A stretch of 64,000 nt of DNA from Litoreibacter ascidiaceicola (lineage in GTDB: Bacteria; Pseudomonadota; Alphaproteobacteria; Rhodobacterales; Rhodobacteraceae), in the NCBI RefSeq assembly GCF_900129235.1, contig NZ_FQUV01000001.1, positions 558,001 to 622,000 on the forward strand, in the 5' to 3' direction. A program made the position numbers and the translations under genes. Below are positions 18,827 to 27,854 of this stretch, piece after piece. Position 1 is the stretch's first letter. Every line of letters starts with the position of its first letter. The notes under the pieces were generated by a model. It did not search any database and was not told where the DNA came from. It was given only the letters and a program-made list of their open reading frames with translations.

Positions 18827-21030
18827 TCAGGCGTGTGGGTCAGTTCGGGCACATCCCCTGCGCCTGCTGACCCGCGGCCCGACAGCGACGGGTTCTCCAT
18901 AAAGAACCGGTGGCAATTGAACGGGTTCTCCTGCCCCTCGACGTCAGCCCGCACATAAGAGCCGTCAGGCGACAAGATCCAGCTTTGCGCGGTGTCGGCC
19001 AGATTGGCCGCCATGATCTGACTCATCACTTGCGCCTGCACCGTCTTGTTGGTGATCTCGACCAAGGTTTCCACACGACGGTTCAGGTTACGGCCCATCC
19101 AGTCAGCTGACGACATATAAACCTTGGCCTTCTTCGACGGCAGCCCGTGCCCGTTGCCAAAACACACAATGCGGGAATGCTCCAAGAAGCGCCCGACGAT
19201 GGATTTGACACGGATATTCTCGCTCAGCCCTTTGATGCCGGGCCGCACGGCACAAATCCCGCGCACCACGAGGCTGATTTTCACCCCCGCCTGCGACGCA
19301 CGATACAGCGCGTCGATCACGTCGGCTTCGACGACCGCGTTCATCTTCGCCCAGATTTCCGCAGGCTTGCCATCAGCGGCATAACCCGCCTCTTTGTCGA
19401 TCATCTTGATCAGCTTCTGCTTCATGCCCGTAGGTGACAGATACAGGTTCTCAAGATGCTCCGGCTGCGCGTATCCACCGATATAGTTGAACACTTTGGT
19501 GGCATCGCGCCCGAGTGATGCGTCACAGGTAAACAGGCTCAGGTCGGTATAAATCCGCGCCGTGATCGGGTGATAGTTGCCGGTCCCGTAATGCGTGTAG
19601 GTCACCAGCGAGTCGCCCTCGCGGCGGACCACAGTACTGATCTTCGCGTGAGTTTTGTAATTGATGAACCCGTAGACCACATGCGCGCCAGAGCGTTCCA
19701 GCTTGCGCGACTGGCGAATGTTGGCGGCCTCGTCGAACCGCGCTTTCAGTTCCACCAAGGCGGTAACGGATTTGCCATTCTCGGCGGCTTCACACAAGGC
19801 ATCCACAATCGGGCTCTCGTTCGAGGTCCGGTAGAGCGTCTGCTTGATCGCCACCACATTTGGATCCCGCGCGGCTTGCGCCAGAAAGCGGATGACCATG
19901 TCAAAGCTCTCATAGGGGTGGTGAAGCAGCATGTCTTTCTGGCGAATGGCTGCAAACATGTCGCCGTCATTATCCTGCACCCGTTCCGGCACACGCGGGC
20001 TAAACGATGGCCAAAGCAAATCAGGCGGTGCGGCGGAGACCAGTTCGCTCAGGTCAGACAGGCCGATCATCCCCGAAATTTCGATCACGTCGATTTCGGT
20101 CACCTCAAGGGCTTTCATCACCAGATTGCGTAGCTTTGTAGGTGCACCGGAACTGATTTTCAGCCGGACGACTTCACCCCGGCGGCGTCGCTTCAACGCC
20201 ACCTCAAATTCGCGCACGAGGTCTTCGGCCTCTTCCTCGACCTCCAGATCGCTGTCGCGCAGCAGGCGGAACGCGCAGTGCCCGACCGCCTGATACCCCG
20301 GAAACATCTCGCTGATTTTGATGGTGAGCAATTGCTCCATCGGCAGGAAGCGCTGTTGGCCGGGCTCGCAGGGCAATGAAATGAAGCGTTCGATCTGTGC
20401 AGGGATTGGTAGCAGTGCCTGCAAGGTGCGCCCGTCGCTTGGCCGCTCCAGTTGCAACGCCAACGAGAAGCCTTCATTCGGGATGAACGGAAACGGGTGC
20501 GCAGGGTCAATCGCCAGTGGCGATAGTACTGGAAACACGTTCGACATGAAATAACGGTCAAGGAATTCGCGATCCTTGGGGGTCACATCTTCGGCGTCCA
20601 GCAGCCAGATGCCGCTGGTCTCCATCTCGTCTTTCAGGGCTTCCCAGACGGCGTCCTGCTTGGTGATCAGGGCGCGGGCGTTCTGGTCAATGAGCACGAG
20701 CTGCTCTTCTGGCGTCCGCCCGTCGGAGGACGGCGTGCGATTGCCCGCATTGGCCAGCTCGCGCAGACCTGCGACGCGCACAGTATAGAATTCGTCAAGA
20801 TTGGTCGAAGAAATAGCCAAGAAGCGCACACGCTCCATCAAGGGAACGCGCGGGTTCGCGGCCTCGTCCAGCACACGCCAATTGAACGCGAGCCAGCTCA
20901 GCTCGCGATTGAAAAACCGGGATGGCCCTTGCGTGTCGAGATCAGCGATCTCCACTGGTTCGGGGTAGCCGGATGTCAGAAAGTCAGCACCACACATAGG
21001 AAGCGTCTTGATTTGAGAATGTAAGGTCAC
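18823..21030 (-). CDS. ppk1: Polyphosphate kinase 1
   Basis: A protein of about 735 residues that makes polyphosphate from ATP reversibly. N, H, C1 and C2 domains are recognisable: FFNRELSWLAFNWRVLDE at the N-terminus and the catalytic-histidine region THYGTGNYHPITARIYTD in C1. A phospholipase-D-like pattern lies in the C-terminal domains. The start is uncertain: a GTG at 21030 gives 735 residues, and an ATG at 20997 gives 724 residues; neither has a good ribosome-binding site. hdaA lies 48 bp upstream in the same direction. The 3' end overlaps the convergent transporter gene by 4 bp. Confidence 0.95.
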   Translation of the reverse strand: MTLHSQIKTLPMCGADFLTSGYPEPVEIADLDTQGPSRFFNRELSWLAFNWRVLDEAANPRVPLMERVRFLAISSTNLDEFYTVRVAGLRELANAGNRTPSSDGRTPEEQLVLIDQNARALITKQDAVWEALKDEMETSGIWLLDAEDVTPKDREFLDRYFMSNVFPVLSPLAIDPAHPFPFIPNEGFSLALQLERPSDGRTLQALLPIPAQIERFISLPCEPGQQRFLPMEQLLTIKISEMFPGYQAVGHCAFRLLRDSDLEVEEEAEDLVREFEVALKRRRRGEVVRLKISSGAPTKLRNLVMKALEVTEIDVIEISGMIGLSDLSELVSAAPPDLLWPSFSPRVPERVQDNDGDMFAAIRQKDMLLHHPYESFDMVIRFLAQAARDPNVVAIKQTLYRTSNESPIVDALCEAAENGKSVTALVELKARFDEAANIRQSRKLERSGAHVVYGFINYKTHAKISTVVRREGDSLVTYTHYGTGNYHPITARIYTDLSLFTCDASLGRDATKVFNYIGGYAQPEHLENLYLSPTGMKQKLIKMIDKEAGYAADGKPAEIWAKMNAVVEADVIDALYRASQAGVKISLVVRGICAVRPGIKGLSENIRVKSIVGRFLEHSRIVCFGNGHGLPSKKAKVYMSSADWMGRNLNRRVETLVEITNKTVQAQVMSQIMAANLADTAQSWILSPDGSYVRADVEGQENPFNCHRFFMENPSLSGRGSAGAGDVPELTHTPD

Positions 21031-21078
21031 GATGATGAATGTGCGGATTTTGCGAGCCGGAGTCCAGATGGCTGGCGT

Positions 21079-21750
21079 TTATTCACCCGCGATCTCGGCC
21101 AAAACGTCACGGGCCAACCCTTTGCCAATCGGGCGTTTCTCGGCCAGCGCACGGGCGTCCATCGTCTCGACAAACCCGCGCACGGCGTCAAAGCTGCGCG
21201 GCAATCTTGGCAGGATGTAGTTTAGAAGGTCAGGTTTCAGCGCGATCTGGCGATCAGAGAACATTTTCATCACCAGCGCCATCAGCAACGCGTCATCCAA
21301 TGCCTCCAACGTGGCGATGGAGGTGCCTTCCATCCGGCTTCTCAGGTCAGGCAGCGCAAACTCGATCCGTGCCGGTGCACGGGCAGACGTGACCAGCATA
21401 GGCTGCCCCGCCTCTTGCATTAAGTTATGCATATGAAACGCCTGCGTCTCGGCGGCGCGATCACCGACGATCAGGTGCAGGTCTTCGATAACAAGTGGTC
21501 CCTGTGCAAGCGCCACCGGATCATCCAGTGCATCCGCGCGCACGATCCGCGCGCTGGTTTCATGCGCCCAAACCATCGCCAGATGGGTTTTACCAGACCC
21601 TGTCGGCCCCACCAGAACCATCTTGTTCAACGGCCAGTTGAGCCAGTTTTCAACCGCAGCCACAGCCAACGCATTCGCACCGGAAACGAAATAATCTTCG
21701 CGCCCCAACGCCTCTTTGGCGGGCAGGGAAAAGGCCAATTGTTCAGACAT
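21079..21750 (-). CDS. hdaA: DnaA-homologous regulatory ATPase HdaA
   Basis: A 223-residue DnaA-like AAA+ domain without DNA-binding domain IV. Walker A is GPTGSGKTH and the Walker B region reads LVIEDLHLI. In Caulobacter, HdaA together with the beta clamp promotes ATP hydrolysis by DnaA after initiation. The N-terminal QLAFSLP segment fits a clamp-binding motif (QLxLxF-like). The start MSEQLAFSLP is 4 bp after the permease stop, so both genes are one operon. Confidence 0.9.
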   Translation of the reverse strand: MSEQLAFSLPAKEALGREDYFVSGANALAVAAVENWLNWPLNKMVLVGPTGSGKTHLAMVWAHETSARIVRADALDDPVALAQGPLVIEDLHLIVGDRAAETQAFHMHNLMQEAGQPMLVTSARAPARIEFALPDLRSRMEGTSIATLEALDDALLMALVMKMFSDRQIALKPDLLNYILPRLPRSFDAVRGFVETMDARALAEKRPIGKGLARDVLAEIAGE

Positions 21751-21754
21751 GATG

Positions 21755-22834
21755 TTAAGTGTCGCCTTCCGGCTCTTCGTCGCGATCCAGCCCCTTATAG
21801 AGGAGGCTTGAGCGGTATTGCTCCGTTCCAAAGCGAGCCACGACACCCAACGACGCCGCAACTGGTACGGCCACGAGCATGCCCACAAAGCCGAACAAAG
21901 TACCAAAAACAGACAGCGCGAACATCAGCCAGACAGGGTGTAAGCCGACACTTTCGCCGACCAGTTTTGGCGTCAGCACGTTCCCTTCCAGAAACTGCCC
22001 CGCCACGAAGACGGCGGCCACAGCCCCGATCATCGCGGGCTCGCCCCAAAACTGGAACAGGGCCAAGCCAACCGCCAAGACACCGCCAATGACGGCGCCG
22101 ACATAGGGAATGAATGAAATCAGCCCGGCAATAAACCCGACCACCAGCCCGAACTGGAGGCCAACCAGCATCAAGCCTACCGCGTAAAACACACCGAGGA
22201 TGGAGCACACCGTGAGTTGTCCACGCACAAAGCTGGCAAGGGTTTTGTCGATCTCCCCCGCGATCCTGCGAATCTGCGGCGCGTGGTCCCGTGGCAGCAG
22301 CGTGTCGATTTTGGCGACAAGGTTGTCCCAGTCGAGCAACATGTAAAACGCCACAACAGGCACCACGACGATAAATACAACGGCGTTGATGACCCCTAGG
22401 GCCGAGGAAAACACGCTTTGGGCAAAGGCACCGCCACGCTCTTGAATGGTCGCTCCGATGGAAGACAACGACTGGCGTAATGTCGAGTTTGCATCCCCCA
22501 GATCAGGAAATCGCTCCGACAGGAAATCACGCAGACGCGCAAACAGGTCCGGCGCGCTCTCGAACAGGCCCGCCGCTTGGCTGACGATCATTGGAATGAT
22601 CAACACCGCCATCAAGATAAATACGAAGATCGCCACAAGGCTGATAACCGTCGTGGCCACAACGCGGCTGGCGCCCATTCGCTCCAGCCGGTCGGCCAAC
22701 GGGTCCAGCCCGTAGGCAATCGCGCCACCGACGATAAAAGGCAGCATGACGTCGCCAAGATACCACAACGCCAAAAGGAACACCGCAGTCGCGATGCCCC
22801 AATATTTCGCCTGCTCGCGGACTGGTAGCGCCAT
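21755..22834 (-). CDS. AI-2E/PerM family permease
   Basis: A 359-residue membrane protein with about eight helices and the PerM/AI-2E family pattern. A long central periplasmic helix pair lies around SERFPDLGDANSTLRQSL. The conserved GALIxxxx-type region is FIPYVGAVIGGVLAVGLALF. The function of this family is uncertain (peptide, quorum signal or cation export). The start MALPVREQ is preferred over an ATG 12 bp upstream because of GAGGGA spacing. It is directly upstream of hdaA, as in many proteobacteria. Confidence 0.88.
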   Translation of the reverse strand: MALPVREQAKYWGIATAVFLLALWYLGDVMLPFIVGGAIAYGLDPLADRLERMGASRVVATTVISLVAIFVFILMAVLIIPMIVSQAAGLFESAPDLFARLRDFLSERFPDLGDANSTLRQSLSSIGATIQERGGAFAQSVFSSALGVINAVVFIVVVPVVAFYMLLDWDNLVAKIDTLLPRDHAPQIRRIAGEIDKTLASFVRGQLTVCSILGVFYAVGLMLVGLQFGLVVGFIAGLISFIPYVGAVIGGVLAVGLALFQFWGEPAMIGAVAAVFVAGQFLEGNVLTPKLVGESVGLHPVWLMFALSVFGTLFGFVGMLVAVPVAASLGVVARFGTEQYRSSLLYKGLDRDEEPEGDT

Positions 22835-22946
22835 ATCATCCCTCATTTCCCGTTCAGATGTGACCTATGGAACGGCGGGTTTCAAGGGTTCCGCTCGAAT
22901 GTGACCGAAAACTTGTCACGCGAACGGGCGTTTTGCGTTTTCGGGA

Positions 22947-23462
22947 TCAACCGGTCAGGGACGCAAAGCGCCAATCCTCGACCGCGATGATCAGTGCCAG
23001 AGCCAACAGGGTGATCGTTGGGTAAAACCCCGCTGCGAACCCGAAGGCCCGTAGAGGTGGCGAGATGTGATAGCCAAGCCAGAACAACAATCGCGTCACG
23101 CCGAAGGATGCGCCCAATAGCAACACAGGCCCTGCCCCCAATGTGAGTCCAATAAACGGCCACAGCGCCATATTGAGCACCAGTTGTTCCACCGAATTGC
23201 GCAACACACGTTGGTCAATTTCGGCGGCGGACCCTTCCTGATACGGCTCGCCATCAATGATCGCATCATCAAAGAACCGCCGCTGGGCCAAGCGGCCGAT
23301 CATCAACAACAGCACAATGCCACCGGGTAAAAGCGACCATGCCATGGCGTCCATCAGCGGCATTTTCATATGCCATGATACCTGACGCGCCAACGGTATC
23401 GCCGCCAGCGCCCAAACAGCGCCGGCACCCATCCCCATCAGGATGAGCGCCCGCTTGCCCAT
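22947..23462 (-). CDS. MAPEG family membrane protein
   Basis: A 171-residue membrane protein with four hydrophobic helices and the MAPEG-like segment DQRVLRNSVEQLVLNMALWPFI (residues ~86-107). Family members act on glutathione and lipophilic substrates, but many bacterial ones are uncharacterised. Its ATG overlaps the stop of the methylmalonyl-CoA mutase gene (TGATG), which implies coupled translation with a central metabolic enzyme. The functional link is unclear. Confidence 0.85.
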   Translation of the reverse strand: MGKRALILMGMGAGAVWALAAIPLARQVSWHMKMPLMDAMAWSLLPGGIVLLLMIGRLAQRRFFDDAIIDGEPYQEGSAAEIDQRVLRNSVEQLVLNMALWPFIGLTLGAGPVLLLGASFGVTRLLFWLGYHISPPLRAFGFAAGFYPTITLLALALIIAVEDWRFASLTG

Positions 23463-25594
23463 CAGCCGCGCGCCTTGCGGATCAAGGCGAGGATGTCCTT
23501 CGCTGCTTCCGGAATATTCGTTCCGGGCCCGAAGATGGCTTTCACGCCTGCCTTGTAGAGAAAATCATAATCCTGCTGCGGGATCACCCCGCCGCAAATC
23601 ACCAGAATGTCGCCTGCACCGGCGGCGTTCAATGCCTCCACCAGTTTAGGCGCCAAGGTCTTGTGCCCCGCTGCCTGAGAGCTGATCCCGATGACATGCA
23701 CATCGTTGTCCACCGCGTCCTGTGCAGCTTCTTCCGGTGTTTGGAACAGCGGCCCCACATCAACGTCGAAGCCAATATCGGCAAAGGCGGTCGCGATCAC
23801 TTTCGCGCCACGGTCATGTCCGTCCTGCCCCATCTTGACCACCAGCATACGCGGGCGTCGGCCTTCTTCCTCGGCGAAGTCCTCGACGTCCTTCTGGATC
23901 GCGGCGAAGTCTGCGTCTCCCTCATAGGCTGCGCCATAGACCCCCGCCAAAGTCTTCACTTCTGCGCGGTGGCGACCAAATGTTTTCTCCATGGCCATGC
24001 TGATTTCTCCAACTGTTGCCCGTGCACGTGCGGCATCGACCGCCAGTTCTAGCAGGTTGCCGTTACCCGACTTTGCGCCCTCTTCGAGTGCCGCCAAAGC
24101 TGCGTCACACGCCGCTTGGTCCCGCGTGGCCTTAATCTTGTCGAGCCGCTCGATCTGGCTCAGCCGCACTGCCACGTTGTCCACATCCAGAATGTCGATC
24201 GGGTCTTCCTTGTCCAAGCGGAACTTGTTGACCCCGACAATCACTTCCTCGCCACGGTCCACCTGCGCCTGACGCAGAGCCGCCGCTTCCTCGATCCGCA
24301 GCTTGGGCATGCCGGAAGCCACGGCCTTGGTCATGCCGCCCATTTCCTCGATCTCTTCGATGATTTTCCACGCCTCGTCCGCCAGATCGGAGGTCAGTTT
24401 CTCAACATAGTAAGACCCCGCCAACGGGTCGACGACCTTGGTCACCTTGGTCTCGTTCTGCAAGATCAGTTGCGTGTTCCGTGCTATCCGCGAGGAGAAC
24501 GCTGTTGGCAGCGCGATGGCTTCGTCAAACGAATTGGTGTGCAGCGACTGCGTGCCACCCAACACCGCCGACATCGCCTCGTAAGCCGTGCGCACGATGT
24601 TGTTGTAGGGGTCTTGTTCCTGCAACGACACGCCGGAAGTCTGGCAGTGCGTCCTCAGCATTAGCGAGCCCTCTTTCTTGGGGTTAAACTCGCTCATGAT
24701 CTTGTGCCACAGGAACCGCGCCGCGCGCAGTTTGGCGGCCTCCATGAAGAAGTTCATCCCAATGGCGAAGAAGAACGACAGCCGCCCTGCGAACGCATCC
24801 ACGTCCATGCCGTTGGCAATCGCCGCGCGCACATATTCGCGCCCGTCCGCCAGAGTGAACGCCAGCTCCTGCACCAAATTCGCGCCCGCTTCCTGCATGT
24901 GGTAGCCGGAAATCGAGATCGAGTTGAATTTCGGCATGTCCGACGCCGTAAACGCGATAATATCCGAAACGATCCGCATAGATGGCTCCGGCGGGTAGAT
25001 GTAGGTGTTGCGGACCATGAATTCTTTGAGAATGTCGTTCTGGATGGTGCCGGACAGCACCGCGCGGTCGTGGCCCTGCTCTTCACCTGCGACGATAAAC
25101 GACGCCAGTACGGGGATCACCGCACCGTTCATGGTCATCGACACCGACACCTTGTCCAGCGGGATGCCGTCGAACAGGATTTTCATGTCCTCAACGCTGT
25201 CAATCGCCACACCGGCCTTGCCCACATCGCCCTCAACACGGGCGTGGTCGCTGTCATAGCCGCGGTGCGTCGCCAGATCGAATGCGACGGAAACCCCTTG
25301 CTGACCCGCATCCAACGCCTTGCGGTAGAACGCGTTGGACTCTTCCGCCGTGGAAAATCCTGCATATTGCCGGATCGTCCAAGGACGCCCCGTATACATG
25401 GTGGAACGCGGGCCGCGGGTAAACGGCCCCTCTCCGGGCATGGAGCCCATATGCTCAAGATCCGCCGCGTCCTCCTCGGTATACACCGGCTGGATCGCGA
25501 TGCCTTCGGGGCTGTCCCACGTCAAGTCTTCCAACGGGCGGCCGCGCAGCTCTTTTTCAGCGCGTGCTTCCCACGCTTCTTTCTTGTCGGTCAT
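23462..25594 (-). CDS. scpA: Methylmalonyl-CoA mutase, single-chain
   Basis: A 710-residue adenosylcobalamin enzyme that interconverts methylmalonyl-CoA and succinyl-CoA. The N-terminal TIM barrel binds acyl-CoA ([21 protein letters not shown]). The C-terminal B12 domain has the DxHxxG ligand motif [14 protein letters not shown] and the downstream GG motif ([10 protein letters not shown]). It completes the propionyl-CoA route begun by the carboxylase encoded at 27.9-33.8 kb. Cobalamin comes in part from cobT/cobS in the same window. A good AAGGAAG ribosome-binding site precedes the start, inside the end of the upstream gene. Confidence 0.96.
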   Translation of the reverse strand: MTDKKEAWEARAEKELRGRPLEDLTWDSPEGIAIQPVYTEEDAADLEHMGSMPGEGPFTRGPRSTMYTGRPWTIRQYAGFSTAEESNAFYRKALDAGQQGVSVAFDLATHRGYDSDHARVEGDVGKAGVAIDSVEDMKILFDGIPLDKVSVSMTMNGAVIPVLASFIVAGEEQGHDRAVLSGTIQNDILKEFMVRNTYIYPPEPSMRIVSDIIAFTASDMPKFNSISISGYHMQEAGANLVQELAFTLADGREYVRAAIANGMDVDAFAGRLSFFFAIGMNFFMEAAKLRAARFLWHKIMSEFNPKKEGSLMLRTHCQTSGVSLQEQDPYNNIVRTAYEAMSAVLGGTQSLHTNSFDEAIALPTAFSSRIARNTQLILQNETKVTKVVDPLAGSYYVEKLTSDLADEAWKIIEEIEEMGGMTKAVASGMPKLRIEEAAALRQAQVDRGEEVIVGVNKFRLDKEDPIDILDVDNVAVRLSQIERLDKIKATRDQAACDAALAALEEGAKSGNGNLLELAVDAARARATVGEISMAMEKTFGRHRAEVKTLAGVYGAAYEGDADFAAIQKDVEDFAEEEGRRPRMLVVKMGQDGHDRGAKVIATAFADIGFDVDVGPLFQTPEEAAQDAVDNDVHVIGISSQAAGHKTLAPKLVEALNAAGAGDILVICGGVIPQQDYDFLYKAGVKAIFGPGTNIPEAAKDILALIRKARG

Positions 25595-26507
25595 GGTGGC
25601 TTCCTTCTGTCATGTCTGCCCCGCCGAATGTGTCTTCGGTCGGGTCGAGGTAGGTCACACGCGGCCCCGCTCCGGCTTTTAGCCAGGCGATGTCCGCGCG
25701 GTAATCTTCTTGCAGCTTCCACACCTGTTCGCTGTCAAACGGCATGTAGCAAGCGCCATGCCGTGCTGTGGCCAGCCTCAAAGCGCCATCCAGATCGCCG
25801 CGTTCCGCAGCAATCTCGGCGAGCGCTGCTGCTGGCGCAGAGGCGTTGGATTTAGACGGCTTGGCCATCGGTCCAAGTGCCACGGGCCGACCGGCGAGGG
25901 CCGCAACCAACGGGGCCGGATTGGCAACCCAGCCTTCAAACGGCCAGACCACAAGCTGCGCCATGGGAAAGATATCGCCGATATCGGCAATCACATCGCG
26001 CCAGCGACGTGGTTGGGTAACCAGCCGGTCCAAATCTGCCGCAGACGGCAAAGCCGCCCCTGCTTTCACCCTGAACGCCAGTTGCGAGGCCCAATGCAGG
26101 TCATATGCACGGATAGCGATACCGATGCGCAAACCACGTCCCTCAAATGCTGGACCAACCCGTTCAAGACGGTCTGATAGCTGACCATAGAGGCGCACCG
26201 CCTCCAAGTTCTGCGCCATGGTGCCGATAAGGTTTTCTTCGCTCAGAATAAGCTGCTGGACACCTGCCTGCTCCAGCCGCGTGAATTCCATGCGCAACCG
26301 CCCGCAGGAGCGTTGACCAAGCTGTGTATCGCGCGCGCTCAGATGATGCGGGTTTTTGACAAGCCCTGCCAGCAGGCCACCGCGAGTGCGCTCTGGCCCC
26401 CAAAAGGCAAGTCCGGCGCGGCGCAGCGCAGGCCGTTGGCCGTTCAGCATGACCTGAAAACCGGTCGAGCCGGTCCGATGCGCCCCAAGATGCAGGCAAA
26501 TATCCAC
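25557..26507 (-). CDS. Sulfotransferase-like P-loop protein, function unknown
   Basis: A 316-residue protein starting at a GTG with AGGGGC upstream. The first motif [14 protein letters not shown] resembles the PAPS-binding P-loop of sulfotransferase-like proteins that are frequent in roseobacters. The rest is a cytoplasmic alpha/beta pattern with no signal. The frame is open far upstream, but that part is antisense to the convincing gene at 26674-27150 and is not coding. Its last 38 bp overlap the start of scpA. True sulfotransferase activity is not established. Confidence 0.7.
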   Translation of the reverse strand: MDICLHLGAHRTGSTGFQVMLNGQRPALRRAGLAFWGPERTRGGLLAGLVKNPHHLSARDTQLGQRSCGRLRMEFTRLEQAGVQQLILSEENLIGTMAQNLEAVRLYGQLSDRLERVGPAFEGRGLRIGIAIRAYDLHWASQLAFRVKAGAALPSAADLDRLVTQPRRWRDVIADIGDIFPMAQLVVWPFEGWVANPAPLVAALAGRPVALGPMAKPSKSNASAPAAALAEIAAERGDLDGALRLATARHGACYMPFDSEQVWKLQEDYRADIAWLKAGAGPRVTYLDPTEDTFGGADMTEGSHHDRQERSVGSTR

Positions 26508-26673
26508 AACAAACGCCCCTGTAGCACCTGTCGCCCTGTGCGACCGGCTGGAGCGTTTGTTGTCAGCCCAAAGGCTGACCATTGGCTTAACACGCAAGGC
26601 TGGCGCATTTGTGCGCAAGCGCACCATTCCATTCCCGAAATTGCCCCCTATATTAGGGGCAGAGGGAGCCTTC

Positions 26674-27150
26674 ATGAAACACGCTATCTTATTTGTTTTA
26701 TCTGCATTTTTTGCCACCCAGACCTCGGCCGCCGGGTTGCCCGAAAACGTGTTGGACGACCCCACCGCAATTGGCCCATATGATGCAGTTGAGGCGAATT
26801 TGAGCGATTTTCTCTGGCTCAGACGCGCCGTTGTGGTGTTTGCCGACACCCCGGCCGATCCGCGTTTCACCCGCCAGATCGAGCTTTTGGAGGCGCGACC
26901 GGACCCCCTGATTGACCGCGATGTGGTGATCCTGATCGACTCAGACCCTAAAAACCCGTCCGAAATTCGCAACACACTGCGTCCGCGCGGGTTCATGATG
27001 GTGCTGATCGGTAAGGATGGCGAGGTGGAGCTGCGCAAGCCATCCCCGTGGGATGTGCGCGAAATCACCCGCGCCATCGACAAGATGCCACTGCGCTTGC
27101 AGGAACTCCGCGACAGACGGGCGGCGCAAGACGCCGAATTGAACGATTGA
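26674..27150 (+). CDS. Exported DUF4174-like protein
   Basis: A 158-residue protein with a signal peptide (cleavage near ALFVLSAFFATQTSAA). A thioredoxin-like beta-alpha pattern then starts at LRRAVVVFADTPADPRF and has no CxxC active site. The length and the motif LRPRGFMMVLIGKDGEVELRKP fit the DUF4174 family as I remember it. A good AGAGGGAG ribosome-binding site fixes the start. The gene is divergent from the sulfotransferase-like gene. Function unknown. Confidence 0.8.
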   Translation: MKHAILFVLSAFFATQTSAAGLPENVLDDPTAIGPYDAVEANLSDFLWLRRAVVVFADTPADPRFTRQIELLEARPDPLIDRDVVILIDSDPKNPSEIRNTLRPRGFMMVLIGKDGEVELRKPSPWDVREITRAIDKMPLRLQELRDRRAAQDAELND

Positions 27151-27241
27151 GCTCCTGCTTCATTGCGCATTAACGCAAAGGTACCTATATTAGTCGCAGG
27201 AACGGCATACTGCCCGACCGTAGACCCAAGAGGTGAGTGAT

Positions 27242-27307
27242 ATGTCCAAGACACCAAAATCTCCGCCCCCTATGACTGGTCAGACGGGCCCGCGACCCGG
27301 CTACTAG
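27242..27307 (+). CDS. Possible 21-residue proline-rich peptide
   Basis: A short frame encoding MSKTPKSPPPMTGQTGPRPG plus a final Tyr. AGAGGTGAG lies 7-15 bp upstream, and a TATATT box about 50 bp before the ATG could be a promoter -10. It overlaps the end of the convergent gene at 27270 by 38 bp. The good ribosome-binding site is the main support; expression is unproven. Confidence 0.35.
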   Translation: MSKTPKSPPPMTGQTGPRPGY

Positions 27308-27848
27308 GGTTAGGCTCACGGCCCGTGCTGACGCGTAACGCGCGCAGGGCTCTTTCTCCACGTGCCAATGCTTCCTGCTTCAGGGCAATGTAGTCTGTAT
27401 ACATGCCGATGCGCTGCACCTGATCCATTTCCCGAAATAAATCGGACCGCAAGTCGTCGATGATCGCATCCACCGCGAACACCTGATTGTAGTAACCGAC
27501 GACCGGCTGGATAACCTCCTCCGGCAGCAGATGAATTTCCGCAACAAGCGCCGAAAACACCGTATCGTTGCGCTCGCTGGGCACCACGGGCGTGTAGCTG
27601 TCGTCATCTTCCATGGCACCGACAATGCGCTGCCACGTGGCCGTCAGGTCAAACTGCTTCAACGTCACCACGTAGTGGTCGATCTCCGCAATCAACGCGG
27701 TCTGCACATCCTGCATCTTCTCCAGACGCCGCCGCCGCTCCCGCAGCCGGTTGCGATGGCCGTTATAAACCCACCCCACCGCCAAGAAGAGCCCGCCGAC
27801 AACTGCCTGCTGCACCCTTGGGTCGATGATGTTGTCGAAAACGGCCAT
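27270..27848 (-). CDS. Hypothetical membrane-anchored protein in the pccA operon
   Basis: A 192-residue protein with one N-terminal hydrophobic segment (residues ~13-28). A strongly basic helix (RNRLRERRRRLEKM) and a mostly helical cytoplasmic part follow. I recognise no enzyme motif. It starts 6 bp after the pccA stop, so it is co-transcribed with the biotin carboxylase subunit. A role linked to propionyl-CoA carboxylase is possible only by position. Confidence 0.75.
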   Translation of the reverse strand: MAVFDNIIDPRVQQAVVGGLFLAVGWVYNGHRNRLRERRRRLEKMQDVQTALIAEIDHYVVTLKQFDLTATWQRIVGAMEDDDSYTPVVPSERNDTVFSALVAEIHLLPEEVIQPVVGYYNQVFAVDAIIDDLRSDLFREMDQVQRIGMYTDYIALKQEALARGERALRALRVSTGREPNPSSRVAGPSDQS

Positions 27849-27854
27849 CGCGGT

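Noticed and set aside
26510-27257. Long N-terminal extension of the sulfotransferase-like gene to 566 residues
   Set aside because: The upstream part is antisense to a well-supported exported protein gene (26674-27150) and has no domain signal; the P-loop motif begins at the internal GTG.
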